From the NCBI RefSeq assembly GCF_030348945.1, contig NZ_JAUCEN010000002.1, positions 3,596,001 through 3,660,000 of the forward strand: 64,000 nt of DNA. The letters are read 5' to 3'. The notes beneath the pieces are model-generated. The model saw only the letters and a program-made list of their open reading frames with translations, searched no databases and was not told the origin of the DNA. The number at the start of each line of letters is the position of its first letter. Position 1 is the stretch's first letter. Origin of the DNA: Peribacillus sp. ACCC06369 (GTDB taxonomy: Bacteria > Bacillota > Bacilli > Bacillales > DSM-1321). Below, one piece after another: positions 1-9,195 of the stretch. The translations under genes were made by a program, and so were the position numbers.

Positions 1-199
1 CATCGGTAGCTGAATCTTTGTGACGATATTCTTTATTGATTTCCCGAATTCTCTCATTGTCTACAAATGTAACAGACAGCTCGGTATCTTTTTCAATGTT
101 TTCATTTTTTGCAGCAAATTGCAAAATGCTTTCAACAAGTCGCTGGGCTTCTTCAGTTACTTCGTTCGTTTCATCCATTAAATCGATAGCTAAAATCAT
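1..199 (-). CDS. ybeY: Endoribonuclease YbeY, N-terminal part (runs off window)
   Basis: YbeY is a metal-dependent endoribonuclease needed for 16S rRNA 3'-end maturation and ribosome quality control. Only the first 66 codons are inside the window; they read [14 protein letters not shown] and continue to a [17 protein letters not shown] segment typical of the family. The zinc-binding HxxxH motif lies beyond the window edge and cannot be checked. The ATG at 199 overlaps the pgpH stop as ATGA, so the two genes are translationally coupled. The order pgpH-ybeY matches yqfF-yqfG of B. subtilis, which supports the assignment. Confidence 0.85.
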   Translation of the reverse strand, partial: MILAIDLMDETNEVTEEAQRLVESILQFAAKNENIEKDTELSVTFVDNERIREINKEYRHKDSATD

Positions 200-2370
200 T
201 CTTTCACCTTCTGTCCTAATTTATCCGTCTCCGGATATTCAATCCTGGAGTGGAAGATACCATTCAGCGATTCACATAAGGAATGCTTAACGATACTCAA
301 TTCTCTCATAGTAATGTCACATTCATCAAATTGACCATCTTGAATCCTATCCTGAATGATGAAACTTACCAGTTCTTCAATCTTCTCTGGCGTTGGGTGC
401 TGCATCGATCTCACTGCAGCTTCCACACTATCGGCAATGCCTATGACAGCTACTTCCTTCATTATCGCCCTTGGCCCGGGGTATCGGTAAGCTGCTTCCG
501 GTGTGTCTTCATCCTGTTTTTTTGCCTTATGGTAGAAAAATTTCAATAAAGTGGTCCCGTGATGCTGCTCTGCAATATCCACAATCTCTTTCGGGAATTT
601 TTGACTGCGCAGCATCTCCCCGCCATCTACAGCATGGGCAATGATGATATCCCTGCTCGTTTCCGGCTGGAGCCGATCATGCGGATTCTCCTCATTCATC
701 TGGTTTTCGATGAAGAAATGCGGCCGCTTCGTTTTACCGATATCATGATAATAACTGCCGACCCTTGCCAGCAATCCATTCGACCCGATGGCTTCACATG
801 CAGATTCCGCCAAATTGGCGACCATTACACTGTGATGATAAGTCCCAGGAGCCTCAATCAAGATCTTCCGCAGTAACGGATGATTGGGATTCGCAAGCTC
901 GATAAGCTTAATGGATGATAAAATCCCGAAACCAGCCTCGAAAAACGGCAACAGCCCCATTGTCAAAACGGCTGAACCCACTCCGGAACCTATGGCAGCA
1001 GCAGCATAATATAAATACTCCATTCTAGTATAATGGCCGTCCATAATAAAAATGAGAGAAAAAACAAATGCGATATTGATTAAGGACAAAAGCAGCCCTG
1101 CTACCAACACCTTTGATTTGAAATTGGGTCTTGATAAGATGATGATTGCCGTCAATCCCCCGAAAATGATATAAAGCCCCATCGAGAAATCCAGATTTCC
1201 AGGTGTATCACCATTAAATATAATCGTACCATACGAACCTAACAATATGATCATGGCTACCGCTAACTTATCATTCAATAATATCTTTATGAGCATCGCC
1301 GCCATGGCACCCGGGAAAATGTATTCCAAATTCGAATTTTTAAGGTCTGCCAGAATGCTGACCGTTTTCATGGTAGCCATTGAAAGGATAAAGACAAGAC
1401 TGAAGATCAATAACTGATTGTACTTGTTGTCCTTTTTTGAAATGGAAAAGTGGAAAAAGTAATAAAAAGCGGCAATGGTCAGAAATATGAATAGCAGCAG
1501 GCCGATATACGGGTAGATGGTAGACTCGGTATTTAAAAAGCCTGCCAATTCCAGCTGCCTATATACATCCCTGTCCACTAACTGATTTTCTTCAACGATG
1601 ATCTGTCCTTGGAGGATCCTGATCGGCTCCACGCTCTCGACCGCTTTCCTTCGCTGTTCCTCGGTTTTGTCCTTATCGAAAAACACATTCTGAATGATTG
1701 CCGTACGGGCAAGGGAATTGGAGGCTTTTTTCATATCGCTATTGATGCTCATATAGCCCAATTCCTCTACAACCTTTTTCTTGGCATTTTCGACGTCACT
1801 GGCAGCGATCCGGGAGCTCATCACATTATTCACGGCAGTAATGGTTGAATCCTTCGCAATTTTCAACTCATCTTCATCCGCCTGCACTAAAGCAAGAAAA
1901 ACGGATTCCTCAATATCTTTATTGACTTCATCGGTCAATTTTTCTTTTAATATGGAAACTTTTTGAGCATCCGTCTTTACGGTCCCTTTTTTATCTTCTT
2001 TTCCCTCATCTTCTTTATGATCTTCATCGGGGTCCGTTTCTTTATTCACCTCAATCGCTGAATCGAAAATGGATGAAATCAAGTCGACTTTATTTTTGGC
2101 ATATTCTTTTTTTAAAGAATAAACATCGGCCACCTGTTTTGAAATCTCTTCTTTTTCCTGTTCCGTCTTATAGGTATCTTCCACGGTCTTGGTTGAACGG
2201 ATTGTTTGTTCCGCAGGCTTAAAAAGCTCTACCTGGACCCTTTCCGGCTTTACGTTGGAGAACATTAACCCATAAGCTATCAAACCAAGTATGATAAACA
2301 ATAGCACTTGAAAAAAACGATGGACCAACAGCCCTTTTATTTGAGTGAAAAATTTCTGGATACGATTCAA
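196..2370 (-). CDS. pgpH: Cyclic-di-AMP phosphodiesterase PgpH (7TM-HD family)
   Basis: A 724-residue membrane protein of the 7TM receptor/HD hydrolase family, which degrades c-di-AMP. One transmembrane segment lies at about residues 17-38. A charged extracellular region with a Lys/Glu/Asp-rich stretch follows to about 285, then a cluster of hydrophobic segments to about 480, and a cytoplasmic HD domain. The catalytic pair is visible as H542-D543 in [14 protein letters not shown], with later HAVDGG and EQHHGT motifs supplying further metal ligands. The start has an AGGAGG ribosome-binding site. The gene follows phoH across a terminator and overlaps ybeY by four bases. Length and order match B. 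subtilis YqfF. Confidence 0.93.
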   Translation of the reverse strand: MNRIQKFFTQIKGLLVHRFFQVLLFIILGLIAYGLMFSNVKPERVQVELFKPAEQTIRSTKTVEDTYKTEQEKEEISKQVADVYSLKKEYAKNKVDLISSIFDSAIEVNKETDPDEDHKEDEGKEDKKGTVKTDAQKVSILKEKLTDEVNKDIEESVFLALVQADEDELKIAKDSTITAVNNVMSSRIAASDVENAKKKVVEELGYMSINSDMKKASNSLARTAIIQNVFFDKDKTEEQRRKAVESVEPIRILQGQIIVEENQLVDRDVYRQLELAGFLNTESTIYPYIGLLLFIFLTIAAFYYFFHFSISKKDNKYNQLLIFSLVFILSMATMKTVSILADLKNSNLEYIFPGAMAAMLIKILLNDKLAVAMIILLGSYGTIIFNGDTPGNLDFSMGLYIIFGGLTAIIILSRPNFKSKVLVAGLLLSLINIAFVFSLIFIMDGHYTRMEYLYYAAAAIGSGVGSAVLTMGLLPFFEAGFGILSSIKLIELANPNHPLLRKILIEAPGTYHHSVMVANLAESACEAIGSNGLLARVGSYYHDIGKTKRPHFFIENQMNEENPHDRLQPETSRDIIIAHAVDGGEMLRSQKFPKEIVDIAEQHHGTTLLKFFYHKAKKQDEDTPEAAYRYPGPRAIMKEVAVIGIADSVEAAVRSMQHPTPEKIEELVSFIIQDRIQDGQFDECDITMRELSIVKHSLCESLNGIFHSRIEYPETDKLGQKVKE

Positions 2371-2527
2371 GGAAGGTCCTCCTAAAAAAAATGATGTTTA
2401 TTATTCTAGATATGTAAAATCATAACAGTTTTCATATAAATTTTCACCTCGTATTAATAAATGTAAAGCTTCTTTCGATCCATATCCACTTTTTCACCAA
2501 AATGATAGGTCATTTCGACACATCACG

Positions 2528-2559
2528 AAAAATCCGCCGATTGAAAATGGCGGATTTTT
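2528..2559 (-). terminator. Rho-independent terminator after phoH
   Basis: An 11-bp perfect stem (AAAAATCCGCC at 2528-2538 with its complement at 2549-2559) ends in a short U-run in the minus direction, three bases past the phoH stop. It separates the yqfC-yqfD-phoH unit from pgpH. The remaining spacer (2371-2527) shows nothing else I can name. Confidence 0.8.
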
Positions 2560-2561
2560 TC

Positions 2562-3524
2562 TTATGACTTCGCCTGCTCGTAAGCAGTAATGATTTTGGC
2601 GACAAGCGGATGCCTCACTACATCACTTTGTTCAAAATAAACAAAGGAAAGGCCTTTAATGTTCTTCAAAATCTCTTCTACCCGGACCAGACCTGACTTC
2701 ATGCCTTTTGGAAGGTCTATTTGGGTCCGGTCTCCCGTAATAACCATTTTCGATTCGAAACCTAGCCGGGTCAAAAACATCTTCATTTGGGCTTCTGTCG
2801 TATTTTGGGCTTCATCCAATATGACAAAGGCATCTTCAAGCGTACGGCCCCTCATATAAGCCAGAGGAGCTATTTCGATCGTTCCGCGTTCTATCATCCT
2901 TTGGGTCTGTTCCATCCCAAGAAGGTCATGGAGAGCGTCATACAGCGGACGTAGATAAGGATCTACCTTTTCTTTCAGATCACCAGGCAGAAAACCGAGG
3001 CTTTCGCCCGCTTCGACGGCAGGCCGTGTCAGGATGATCCGTTTAACATGTCCATTTTTCAATGCATTGATTGCCATCACCACAGCAAGATAGGTCTTCC
3101 CTGTACCGGCAGGCCCAATTCCAAATACCAGGTCTTGTTTCTTTATTGCCTGGATATAGTATCTCTGGCCGATAGTTTTGACTTTAATGGATTTCCCCTT
3201 AGCTGTTTTAGCGATTTCCTCATCATATAATTCTCCGAAATACTCCAATGTGCCTTTCCTAGCCAATTCAATCGCATAAAGCACATCTCTGGAACTGATT
3301 GCAATTCCTTTTCTAATCACTGTCAATAGTGCCTTAAGGATATCCTGCCCCATCGTTACCCGCTCGATATCCCCGGCAACACTCACCGCTTCACCCCGGG
3401 TAATGACGGAAATCCCAAGCTCCTCTTCAAGCACTTTTACATTTGAATCTCCATTGCCCAATAAAGCGATCGCTTCATTAGGTGATTCTATTTCCAACTT
3501 AATTACTTTCACATCATCTGCCAT
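2562..3524 (-). CDS. phoH: PhoH family ATPase
   Basis: A 320-residue cytoplasmic P-loop ATPase of the PhoH family, usually linked to RNA metabolism and found beside ybeY. Walker A is GPAGTGKT (137-144) and Walker B is VILDEAQ (234-240). An N-terminal segment of about 115 residues that may bind nucleic acid precedes the ATPase core. The ATG has an AAGGAG site 7 bases upstream and lies 3 bp below the yqfD stop, so it is probably co-transcribed with yqfC-yqfD. The exact substrate of this family is not settled. Confidence 0.93.
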   Translation of the reverse strand: MADDVKVIKLEIESPNEAIALLGNGDSNVKVLEEELGISVITRGEAVSVAGDIERVTMGQDILKALLTVIRKGIAISSRDVLYAIELARKGTLEYFGELYDEEIAKTAKGKSIKVKTIGQRYYIQAIKKQDLVFGIGPAGTGKTYLAVVMAINALKNGHVKRIILTRPAVEAGESLGFLPGDLKEKVDPYLRPLYDALHDLLGMEQTQRMIERGTIEIAPLAYMRGRTLEDAFVILDEAQNTTEAQMKMFLTRLGFESKMVITGDRTQIDLPKGMKSGLVRVEEILKNIKGLSFVYFEQSDVVRHPLVAKIITAYEQAKS

Positions 3525-3527
3525 TCG

Positions 3528-4715
3528 TTAGTCTCCTTGAATGATTGGCTGTCCAATCGCTATATCTTCAATAACTTGGTAATGTATAGATAATTTAACT
3601 TTACCATTCTCCATGCTTTCGTGCAAAATTTTTTCTTCGACGATTTCATCTTCCTCGTCTAAATGCTTTTTCAATTCCGCTTTAGCCATTTTCCTGCCTT
3701 CCTTCACCGCCTCTTCCTCCGTATAACTTCGAACTATATCTTCCTTGCTCCTTAAGGTCACCTGTTTATAGGAAATGGGCAGTTCCCATTGAAGAAAGTG
3801 AAACGGCCTCACTGTCGTTTCTTTTACCTGTTTTTCATAACCTGGGTCCTTGAATCCCCAAACAGGCAGGGAGAAGTCCCCCATTTTCAAAAAGTGCCTG
3901 CTCGTTTCATTTCCGTTAAAAACAGAAAACTTGGTTTTTAACGGCACATCCACTTTCGCTTTATACCACGTTTTCCCTTTTATTACTCCCTGTGCTGATA
4001 CAATTTCCTGTTTGTCCTCTTTTCCAATAAGTCCTGAAACAAGAAGCTGTCCTTTTCCTACATAATCATTCACATTAACTATAGATTGTCCTTTTTCAAC
4101 GAACATATTAGTGATGATCGCTTTTTTGGAAGCCACCAAATTTTGTGGAGATGTTTTCTCGACCTCTTTAGGCTGCCGTTTTTCAACCACCCGGAAATGG
4201 TATGTCGTTCCCTTTAACTCTACCCCTACCCATGTCAATGCACCAATCCGGTCCGACAGCTTACGCTGAATCGTATCCACATCATCAACAAAGAATTGCA
4301 CTTTACCGATCTTCACACCCATCTTGTCCAATTCTTTTCGGATGGCATGCTCGGTTGCCGGCTTGGCATCTTGCACCTCGATGCCCCATACCATATTGGA
4401 AAGTACAAATATGCAAAGCAGGAAAGCAATCAGACCCACTAAAAACCCGCTGTTTTTCATAATCCTCTTCATTAGGAAAGGGAAACCCTTTCCCTGCATG
4501 AACTTTACTTTACAATCGCTCTTTCGCATGACCTGACGGAGTTTAGGGATATCCCTGACATCCATATGGAAAATCAGGGCCTCGCTGCCGACGCGCTTCA
4601 CTTCCCAGATATGAAGCCCCCTTCTAGTCAGCATATTTATCAGCCGTTCTGCACCTTTGCCATAAGCTTTCACTTTTACATAGCCTGTATAATAGTTTGT
4701 CCATTGGTTTTTCAT
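3528..4715 (-). CDS. yqfD: Sporulation protein YqfD
   Basis: A 395-residue membrane protein of the YqfD sporulation family. A cytoplasmic N-terminus of about 88 residues is followed by one strong transmembrane segment (about 90-110, FLVGLIAFLLCIFVLSNMVW) and a long beta-rich outer domain with a charged tail. In B. subtilis yqfC and yqfD belong to the mother-cell sigma-E regulon; the biochemical role is unknown. It follows yqfC by 15 bp and has a GGGAGG site, so the pair forms an operon. A sigma-E-like -10 box upstream of yqfC fits this regulation. Confidence 0.9.
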   Translation of the reverse strand: MKNQWTNYYTGYVKVKAYGKGAERLINMLTRRGLHIWEVKRVGSEALIFHMDVRDIPKLRQVMRKSDCKVKFMQGKGFPFLMKRIMKNSGFLVGLIAFLLCIFVLSNMVWGIEVQDAKPATEHAIRKELDKMGVKIGKVQFFVDDVDTIQRKLSDRIGALTWVGVELKGTTYHFRVVEKRQPKEVEKTSPQNLVASKKAIITNMFVEKGQSIVNVNDYVGKGQLLVSGLIGKEDKQEIVSAQGVIKGKTWYKAKVDVPLKTKFSVFNGNETSRHFLKMGDFSLPVWGFKDPGYEKQVKETTVRPFHFLQWELPISYKQVTLRSKEDIVRSYTEEEAVKEGRKMAKAELKKHLDEEDEIVEEKILHESMENGKVKLSIHYQVIEDIAIGQPIIQGD

Positions 4716-4730
4716 GGAGACCTCCCGGGA

Positions 4731-5015
4731 TCATTCATTGATAAAATAAACCTTGTCAATTTTGCCTTCGAGCATGATTTCTTCCGGCAAAATCGTCTTT
4801 ATGACAAAGGCGTTTCCCTTTATCAGCAACTGCCCATTTTTCAGCATCAATCGTACTTCGCTGTCTGTAAAAGCCAATAAGCCACGATGGTTTTCAATAT
4901 AAATATGTAATTGACCGATCATAGTAATTCGCGGCAGGTCCATCATGACATCTTGCGGAAGGTCCATTGTTTTGGTCATAAGCTGTTTCACTTTTTTTCC
5001 CCAATTGCGTGCCAT
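4731..5015 (-). CDS. yqfC: Sporulation protein YqfC (YabP/YqfC family)
   Basis: A 94-residue small protein of the YabP/YqfC family (spore-coat-related, mother-cell expressed). It has no signal peptide; the central part, GQLHIYIENHRGLLAFTDSE, is the conserved core of the family. The ATG at 5015 follows a U-rich spacer, and its AAAGGGGG ribosome-binding site sits inside the right arm of a 15-bp hairpin (see 5021-5063). It is the first gene of yqfC-yqfD-phoH. The function beyond a role in sporulation is unknown. Confidence 0.9.
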   Translation of the reverse strand: MARNWGKKVKQLMTKTMDLPQDVMMDLPRITMIGQLHIYIENHRGLLAFTDSEVRLMLKNGQLLIKGNAFVIKTILPEEIMLEGKIDKVYFINE

Positions 5016-5020
5016 AAAAA

Positions 5021-5063
5021 AGAACCCCCTTTCATCTCAATGTATGAAATGAAAGAGGGTTCT
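5021..5063 (-). terminator. Terminator-like hairpin that also holds the yqfC ribosome-binding site
   Basis: Two 15-base arms (5021-5035 and 5049-5063) pair with one mismatch, and on the minus strand the stem is followed by TTCTTTTTT and directly by the yqfC ATG. It therefore looks like the terminator of the nfeD-floA-5142 unit. The descending arm contains AAAGGGGG at 9 bases from the ATG, so read-through RNA would hide the yqfC ribosome-binding site. Confidence 0.7.
5039..5046 (-). promoter_or_regulatory. Sigma-E-like -10 element for yqfC-yqfD
   Basis: The loop of the hairpin reads CATACATT on the minus strand, a full match to the sigma-E -10 consensus CATACANT. No convincing -35 is visible at the usual spacing. 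A transcript starting about 7 bases later would begin in or just after the loop and lack the upper arm of the hairpin. Known sigma-E control of yqfC in B. subtilis supports the call. Confidence 0.55.
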
Positions 5064-5141
5064 AGCACAAAATTATAAGGGAATGAAAGTCTATTTTTTT
5101 CATGCATCAAGGACAGGCTGAAAAAGGCCCGGGGTGCCGAA

Positions 5142-5639
5142 TTACCTTCTGGACCGCTGAAGACTTCGCTTCGCCCTTGGCGGTCCCAGCACTTCTGACA
5201 TGATGATGCCATCAATCAGCTGCTTTTTCCCAAAAGACGGTCCTTTGCGATAGACCGGACTGTTATTATCAGATATCGCTGATGTAATTTGATCTGCCTT
5301 CGCTTTTTGATATAAACGCTCTTGATCGTACTTCTGCTGAAGCCGTCTAAGCTCCGCAATCCTTTTGTTCGCTTCGTTCTTCGTCTCATCGATTACTTCA
5401 AAAGCCTGTGTTGCCTGCTGATCTACTTTCCTTACGGGAGCAGGGGCAGGCCTTTGCTGCTGTTCCCCTTGTGACATTTCGCCCTGAAGCTCCCGCATGA
5501 CCTCCTGCCATTTCTTTTTCGGAGGCGTGTTTGGATCATCATTTTGCTGCTTTTTCTTTCCTAACATGGACGTTAAGATACCGATCAAGACAACGATAAG
5601 GAATGGGTTCTTGAGAAAGAAATCAATAAAATCTCCCAT
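5142..5639 (-). CDS. Small N-terminally anchored protein, unknown function
   Basis: A 165-residue protein that I do not recognise by family. Residues 10-26 (KNPFLIVVLIGILTSML) form a single membrane segment near the N-terminus. Then comes a hydrophilic, Gln/Lys/Pro-rich and probably disordered region, followed by a helical Arg/Glu/Lys-rich part (about 80-120) that could be a coiled coil. An AAGGAGG site precedes the ATG. It lies 22 bp below floA and so is probably the last gene of the nfeD-floA operon; a link to the flotillin system is inferred only from this position. Confidence 0.75.
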   Translation of the reverse strand: MGDFIDFFLKNPFLIVVLIGILTSMLGKKKQQNDDPNTPPKKKWQEVMRELQGEMSQGEQQQRPAPAPVRKVDQQATQAFEVIDETKNEANKRIAELRRLQQKYDQERLYQKAKADQITSAISDNNSPVYRKGPSFGKKQLIDGIIMSEVLGPPRAKRSLQRSRR

Positions 5640-5661
5640 TTAAAGACCTCCCTTCCCTGAC

Positions 5662-6684
5662 CTAATTATTATTGTTATTGTTATTGTTGTTGATATTATT
5701 GTTATCCTTTGGATTTTCGGATATTTTACTGATGGAACCGCGCATATCCGTATCGGCCGTGATATTTTGGATATTCATATAATCCATCACTCCAAGATTC
5801 CCGCTTTTCAGTGCATCGGCCATGGCCAACGGAACTTCCGCTTCGGACTGAACAACCTTCGCTCGCATTTCCTGAACACGGGCAACCATTTCCTGTTCAA
5901 GTGCAACAGCCATTGCACGCCGTTCTTCGGCCTTCGCCTGGGCTATTTTCTTATCTGCCTCGGCTTGATCCGTCTGTAATATGGCCCCGATATTTTTCCC
6001 GATATCCACTTCAGCGATGTCAATGGAAAGAATTTCGAATGCCGTTCCAGAATCCAACCCTTTTGATAAAACCGTTCTAGAAATCAAATCGGGATGCTCC
6101 AGTACATCCGTATGCATTTTAGAAGCACCGATCGTCGATACGATCCCTTCACCTACACGGGCAATGATCGTCTCTTCACCGGCACCACCGACTAGACGTT
6201 CAATATTGGCACGAACCGTAATCCTTGCCTTCGCTTTTACTTCAATCCCATTCATCGCTACACCAGAGATGAACGGAGTTTCGATCACTTTCGGGTTAAC
6301 GCTCATTTGAACGGCTTGAAGAACATCACGACCTGCCAGGTCAATAGCTGCACCCCGTTCGAAAGGTAAGACGATATTGGCACGTTCTGCAGCAATTAAA
6401 GCATTCACTACGCGATCGACATTACCCCCTGCAAGGTAATGGCTCTCCAATTGATTCGTTGAAACATTGATTCCAGCCTTATGGGCCTTGATAAGGGGAT
6501 TAACAACCCTGCTTGGTATAACACGGCGAAGCCTCATCCCAACTAATGTAAATATACTGATTTTGACTCCTGCCGCCAAAGCGGAAATCCATAACATTAC
6601 TGGTACGAATGTGAAAAACACTGCCAATACGATGATGGCAGCAATCACTGCCAGTACAATAAATATCGTTCCTGAAGTTATCAC
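5662..6684 (-). CDS. floA: Flotillin-like protein FloA
   Basis: A 340-residue scaffold protein of membrane microdomains (YqfA family). A hydrophobic N-terminal region (about 3-49) inserts in the membrane; a PHB/SPFH-like domain and a helical region rich in Glu-Ala heptads ([18 protein letters not shown]) follow. Translation starts at GTG with AAGGATG upstream. The gene is 32 bp downstream of nfeD, the usual partner. The C-terminus is unusual: after NPKD nearly every residue is Asn, encoded by AAT/AAC triplets (see findings). A sigma-W-type promoter upstream of nfeD probably drives both. Confidence 0.93.
   Translation of the reverse strand: MITSGTIFIVLAVIAAIIVLAVFFTFVPVMLWISALAAGVKISIFTLVGMRLRRVIPSRVVNPLIKAHKAGINVSTNQLESHYLAGGNVDRVVNALIAAERANIVLPFERGAAIDLAGRDVLQAVQMSVNPKVIETPFISGVAMNGIEVKAKARITVRANIERLVGGAGEETIIARVGEGIVSTIGASKMHTDVLEHPDLISRTVLSKGLDSGTAFEILSIDIAEVDIGKNIGAILQTDQAEADKKIAQAKAEERRAMAVALEQEMVARVQEMRAKVVQSEAEVPLAMADALKSGNLGVMDYMNIQNITADTDMRGSISKISENPKDNNNINNNNNNNNN
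5664..5705 (-). repeat. AAT/AAC trinucleotide run coding the FloA poly-Asn tail
   Basis: The last coding triplets of floA are a simple run of AAT and AAC codons (12 Asn and one Ile in the final 13 codons) ending in TAG. Such a run can expand or shrink by slippage, so the tail length may vary between strains. Confidence 0.8.
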
Positions 6685-6716
6685 TTAATGATTCATCCTT
6701 CCTGTATCTTTTAATG

Positions 6717-8042
6717 TTAATTCGAATCCGGAATTTCCCGGACGACCACCCTAGATCCTTCAACTTTAACGATCATGATTGACGAACCTTTGGAAATAAA
6801 GCTTCCTTCAGTCACGACATCCACTCTTTCATCTTTGATCAAAGCTGTTCCCGAAGGCCTCAAATCTGTCATGGCCTTCCCTTCCACACCTAATAAATCA
6901 ACTCTATTCGGATTGCTGACATACCCTTGTTCCGTTTTTGTTGCATCGGTTAATATCATTTTCCTGAAAAATTTCATTTGTTTTCCAAACACCTTTACAA
7001 GTAGGATGAATACCAAAATGGATACGGTGACCGCAATTAGCAAGGATATCGTCATATGAACAGGATCATCTGATGCGAGGAATAAACTCCCCACGATCGC
7101 TGTAAATCCAAGCAGTCCGATAATCCCCCCTGGGAGAAAAAACTCAATTAGAACGAGAATGACCCCAATGATGAACATAGCTAACGATTCGTACCCGGTG
7201 ATACCAGCGACAAGATGGCCATAGAAGAATAAAACGAGACTTGAGATCCCAATTACCCCTGGAATTCCAAAACCAGGTGAAAACAATTCCATCACAATCC
7301 CGATTCCCGCTATCGTCAATAAAATGGGAACGACGATCGGATTGGTCAAAAAGCGGGCAAGTTTCTCAGGAAAGCTTTCTTCGATTGACCGAATATCGGC
7401 ATCCTCGACCCCAAGTATACTATACAGCTCCGCTTTCCCAGAGACAGTGCCTTCACTATATCCAGCCTTTTTTGCCTGTTCAGCTGTAAATGTCAGCAAC
7501 TTTCCTCTTTCCGCTCCATATTCGGGAAGATCGATGTCATCATCCGCCATCGCCTGAGCGAAAATGGGATCGCGTCCATTTTGTTCTGCAGCAGTCTTCA
7601 TGGCAGCCAGCCAATAAGATTGCGCTTTCTTACCTGCAGCGTTCCCTGTTGAATCAATGACAGCCGCCGATCCCATGGTAGCACTTGGTACCATATAGAT
7701 CTCATCTGCACTTAGAGAAATATATGCACCTGCAGATAATGCCCTGTTATTGACGTAGGCAACTGTCTTAATTGGTGAATCGGACAGTAACTTTGCGATT
7801 TCCCCTGCCGCATCCACAGCACCTCCAGGGGTATTCACTTCGAATACGACAAGATCTGCATCAGCTGCTTCAGCAGTGGTCAGCGCACGTTCCAAAAAGG
7901 CCGAGAGCCCTTTTTCCACCGTTTCTTCAATTGGAACATGGTAAACGATCTTTTCTTTTGCAGAAACCGACGATACCCCAAATGAAGACATGGTGAACAG
8001 CAATCCAAACAGGAGTACAGATAAATAACGCCAAATTTTCAA
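6717..8042 (-). CDS. yqeZ: NfeD1b-type membrane protein with ClpP-like serine protease domain
   Basis: A 441-residue NfeD family protein. A signal peptide ends near residue 28 (SVSA-KE). A ClpP-like protease domain (about 30-230) follows; the likely nucleophile is S103 in RALSAGAYISL, with a partner lysine around 138-149. Four to five membrane segments lie at about 235-350, and the C-terminal OB-fold NfeD domain at about 375-441. Translation starts at TTG with an AAAGGGGGC site 6 bases upstream. It lies next to floA, as is general for NfeD and SPFH proteins, and acts with it in membrane stress. The sigma-W-type promoter is at 8180-8205. Confidence 0.92.
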   Translation of the reverse strand: MKIWRYLSVLLFGLLFTMSSFGVSSVSAKEKIVYHVPIEETVEKGLSAFLERALTTAEAADADLVVFEVNTPGGAVDAAGEIAKLLSDSPIKTVAYVNNRALSAGAYISLSADEIYMVPSATMGSAAVIDSTGNAAGKKAQSYWLAAMKTAAEQNGRDPIFAQAMADDDIDLPEYGAERGKLLTFTAEQAKKAGYSEGTVSGKAELYSILGVEDADIRSIEESFPEKLARFLTNPIVVPILLTIAGIGIVMELFSPGFGIPGVIGISSLVLFFYGHLVAGITGYESLAMFIIGVILVLIEFFLPGGIIGLLGFTAIVGSLFLASDDPVHMTISLLIAVTVSILVFILLVKVFGKQMKFFRKMILTDATKTEQGYVSNPNRVDLLGVEGKAMTDLRPSGTALIKDERVDVVTEGSFISKGSSIMIVKVEGSRVVVREIPDSN

Positions 8043-8179
8043 CGGAACGCCCCCTTTCCCGTATTAAACGCTGTAAGTGCCTCCAATTTCATGAAGATAC
8101 TTACCAGTAAAATTCAGGCCGCAACTAAAATTCGAATAAGGAGCAAATGAAGCAACCCTTTACTCTGTTCTTTAGTTAT

Positions 8180-8205
8180 TACGTATGTATATGAAAAAGG
8201 TTTCA
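8180..8205 (-). promoter_or_regulatory. Sigma-W-type promoter of nfeD-floA
   Basis: On the minus strand TGAAAC is followed after exactly 16 bases by CGTA, a full match to the ECF sigma-W consensus. It lies about 140 bp before the nfeD start. The yqeZ-yqfA operon is a known sigma-W target in B. subtilis, so the call has both sequence and family support. Confidence 0.8.
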
Positions 8206-8290
8206 AAAAAAGCAAATAAAATTGAAAGTACCCCATATTATCTTGGACTTTGCTTCAATAATATACGCATAAAACCATGAAATACACAAA

Positions 8291-8314
8291 AACCACAGGC
8301 AATTGCCTGCGGTT
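8291..8314 (-). terminator. Terminator after yqeY
   Basis: AACCACAGGC and GCCTGCGGTT arms form a near-perfect hairpin followed by TTTTTG in the minus direction, about 25 bp past the yqeY stop. A short direct repeat of GTTTCGAGTT lies between the two. The rest of the 8043-8339 spacer holds only the sigma-W promoter. Confidence 0.75.
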
Positions 8315-8339
8315 AGGTTTCGAGTTTTAAGTTTCGAGT

Positions 8340-8783
8340 TCAAGATAGATGTTGTTGTACTAATTTGTTTACTAGAGAACCATCCGCTTTACCTTTAACT
8401 TTAGGCATTAAAGCTCCCATAACTCTCCCCATATCTGCTTTGGATGTTGCATTGACTTCTTCAATCGTTTGTTTAACAATATTAGAAATCTCTTCTTCTG
8501 AAAGTTGCTCAGGCATATATGCCTCTACGTATACTAGTTCGGTGCGGACTTTATCCACGAGATCGGAACGACCTGCGTTTTCAAACTCCTGGAGGGAGTC
8601 TTTGCGTTGTTTTAATTCGCGAGAGAGCACTGTCAATTCTTCATCATCTGTTAAATCTTGTCTCTGCTTTAGAGCTTCGTTTTGAATAGAAGCTTTCAGC
8701 ATCCGAATAACAGATAGTTTGTCCTTTTCCTTGTTCTTCATCGCTTGTTTCATATCATTATTTAAACGCTCGAGAAGACTCAT
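8340..8783 (-). CDS. yqeY: YqeY/GatB-tail domain protein
   Basis: A 147-residue cytoplasmic protein of the YqeY family, which shares the helical tail domain of the amidotransferase subunit GatB and is thought to touch tRNA. The family signature is seen in [13 protein letters not shown] near the N-terminus and in [19 protein letters not shown] near the C-terminus. A GAGGGTGG site precedes the ATG. It follows rpsU by 14 bp and is co-transcribed with it, as in other Bacillus. No enzymatic role is established. Confidence 0.92.
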   Translation of the reverse strand: MSLLERLNNDMKQAMKNKEKDKLSVIRMLKASIQNEALKQRQDLTDDEELTVLSRELKQRKDSLQEFENAGRSDLVDKVRTELVYVEAYMPEQLSEEEISNIVKQTIEEVNATSKADMGRVMGALMPKVKGKADGSLVNKLVQQHLS

Positions 8784-8797
8784 CTTTCCACCCTCTC

Positions 8798-8971
8798 TTA
8801 GAATTTACGTTTTCTAGCAGCTTCAGACTTTTTCTTACGTTTTACGCTTGGTTTTTCATAAAATTCACGCTTCCTAGCTTCCTGAAGCGATCCTGCTTTA
8901 GATACAGTACGTTTGAAACGACGAAGAGCATCTTCAAGCGATTCGTTTTTACGAACGACGGTTTTAGACAT
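8798..8971 (-). CDS. rpsU: 30S ribosomal protein S21
   Basis: A 57-residue very basic protein ([19 protein letters not shown] to [12 protein letters not shown]), the full length of S21. I take the ATG at 8971, which has GGGAGGG and AAAGAG upstream, rather than an in-frame start nine codons earlier that lies within the ribosome-binding region. S21 sits on the 30S platform and takes part in initiation. It leads the rpsU-yqeY unit from a strong sigma-A promoter at 9039-9067. Confidence 0.97.
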   Translation of the reverse strand: MSKTVVRKNESLEDALRRFKRTVSKAGSLQEARKREFYEKPSVKRKKKSEAARKRKF

Positions 8972-9038
8972 CTCTTTCCCTCCCTCCGAAAACAACACAC
9001 TAACTCAAGTTGTCAACATGTTATACATGTACTAAACA

Positions 9039-9067
9039 ATTATAATATATCATCTTTAGCAGGTCAA
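9039..9067 (-). promoter_or_regulatory. Sigma-A promoter of rpsU-yqeY
   Basis: TTGACC, a 17-base spacer and a perfect TATAAT on the minus strand, about 70 bp before the rpsU start. An AT-rich tract lies upstream of the -35. This is one of the best sigma-A matches in the window. Confidence 0.85.
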
Positions 9068-9195
9068 CCAATTAAATCAAACTTATTTTGAATTTATTCA
9101 TGTTATTATCATAACTTTTCTCTAAACGGCATGGAAATCCAATTTATAGCATGTCTCCTCTTAATGGACCATAAGATTATTAAGGGGTGACTGTT

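Noticed and set aside
8971..8998. Longer rpsU start giving nine extra residues
   Set aside because: The extra codons are the ribosome-binding region, and S21 begins MSKTVV.
9011..9016. Second rpsU promoter with TTGACA nearer the gene
   Set aside because: No -10 at 16-18 bases downstream.
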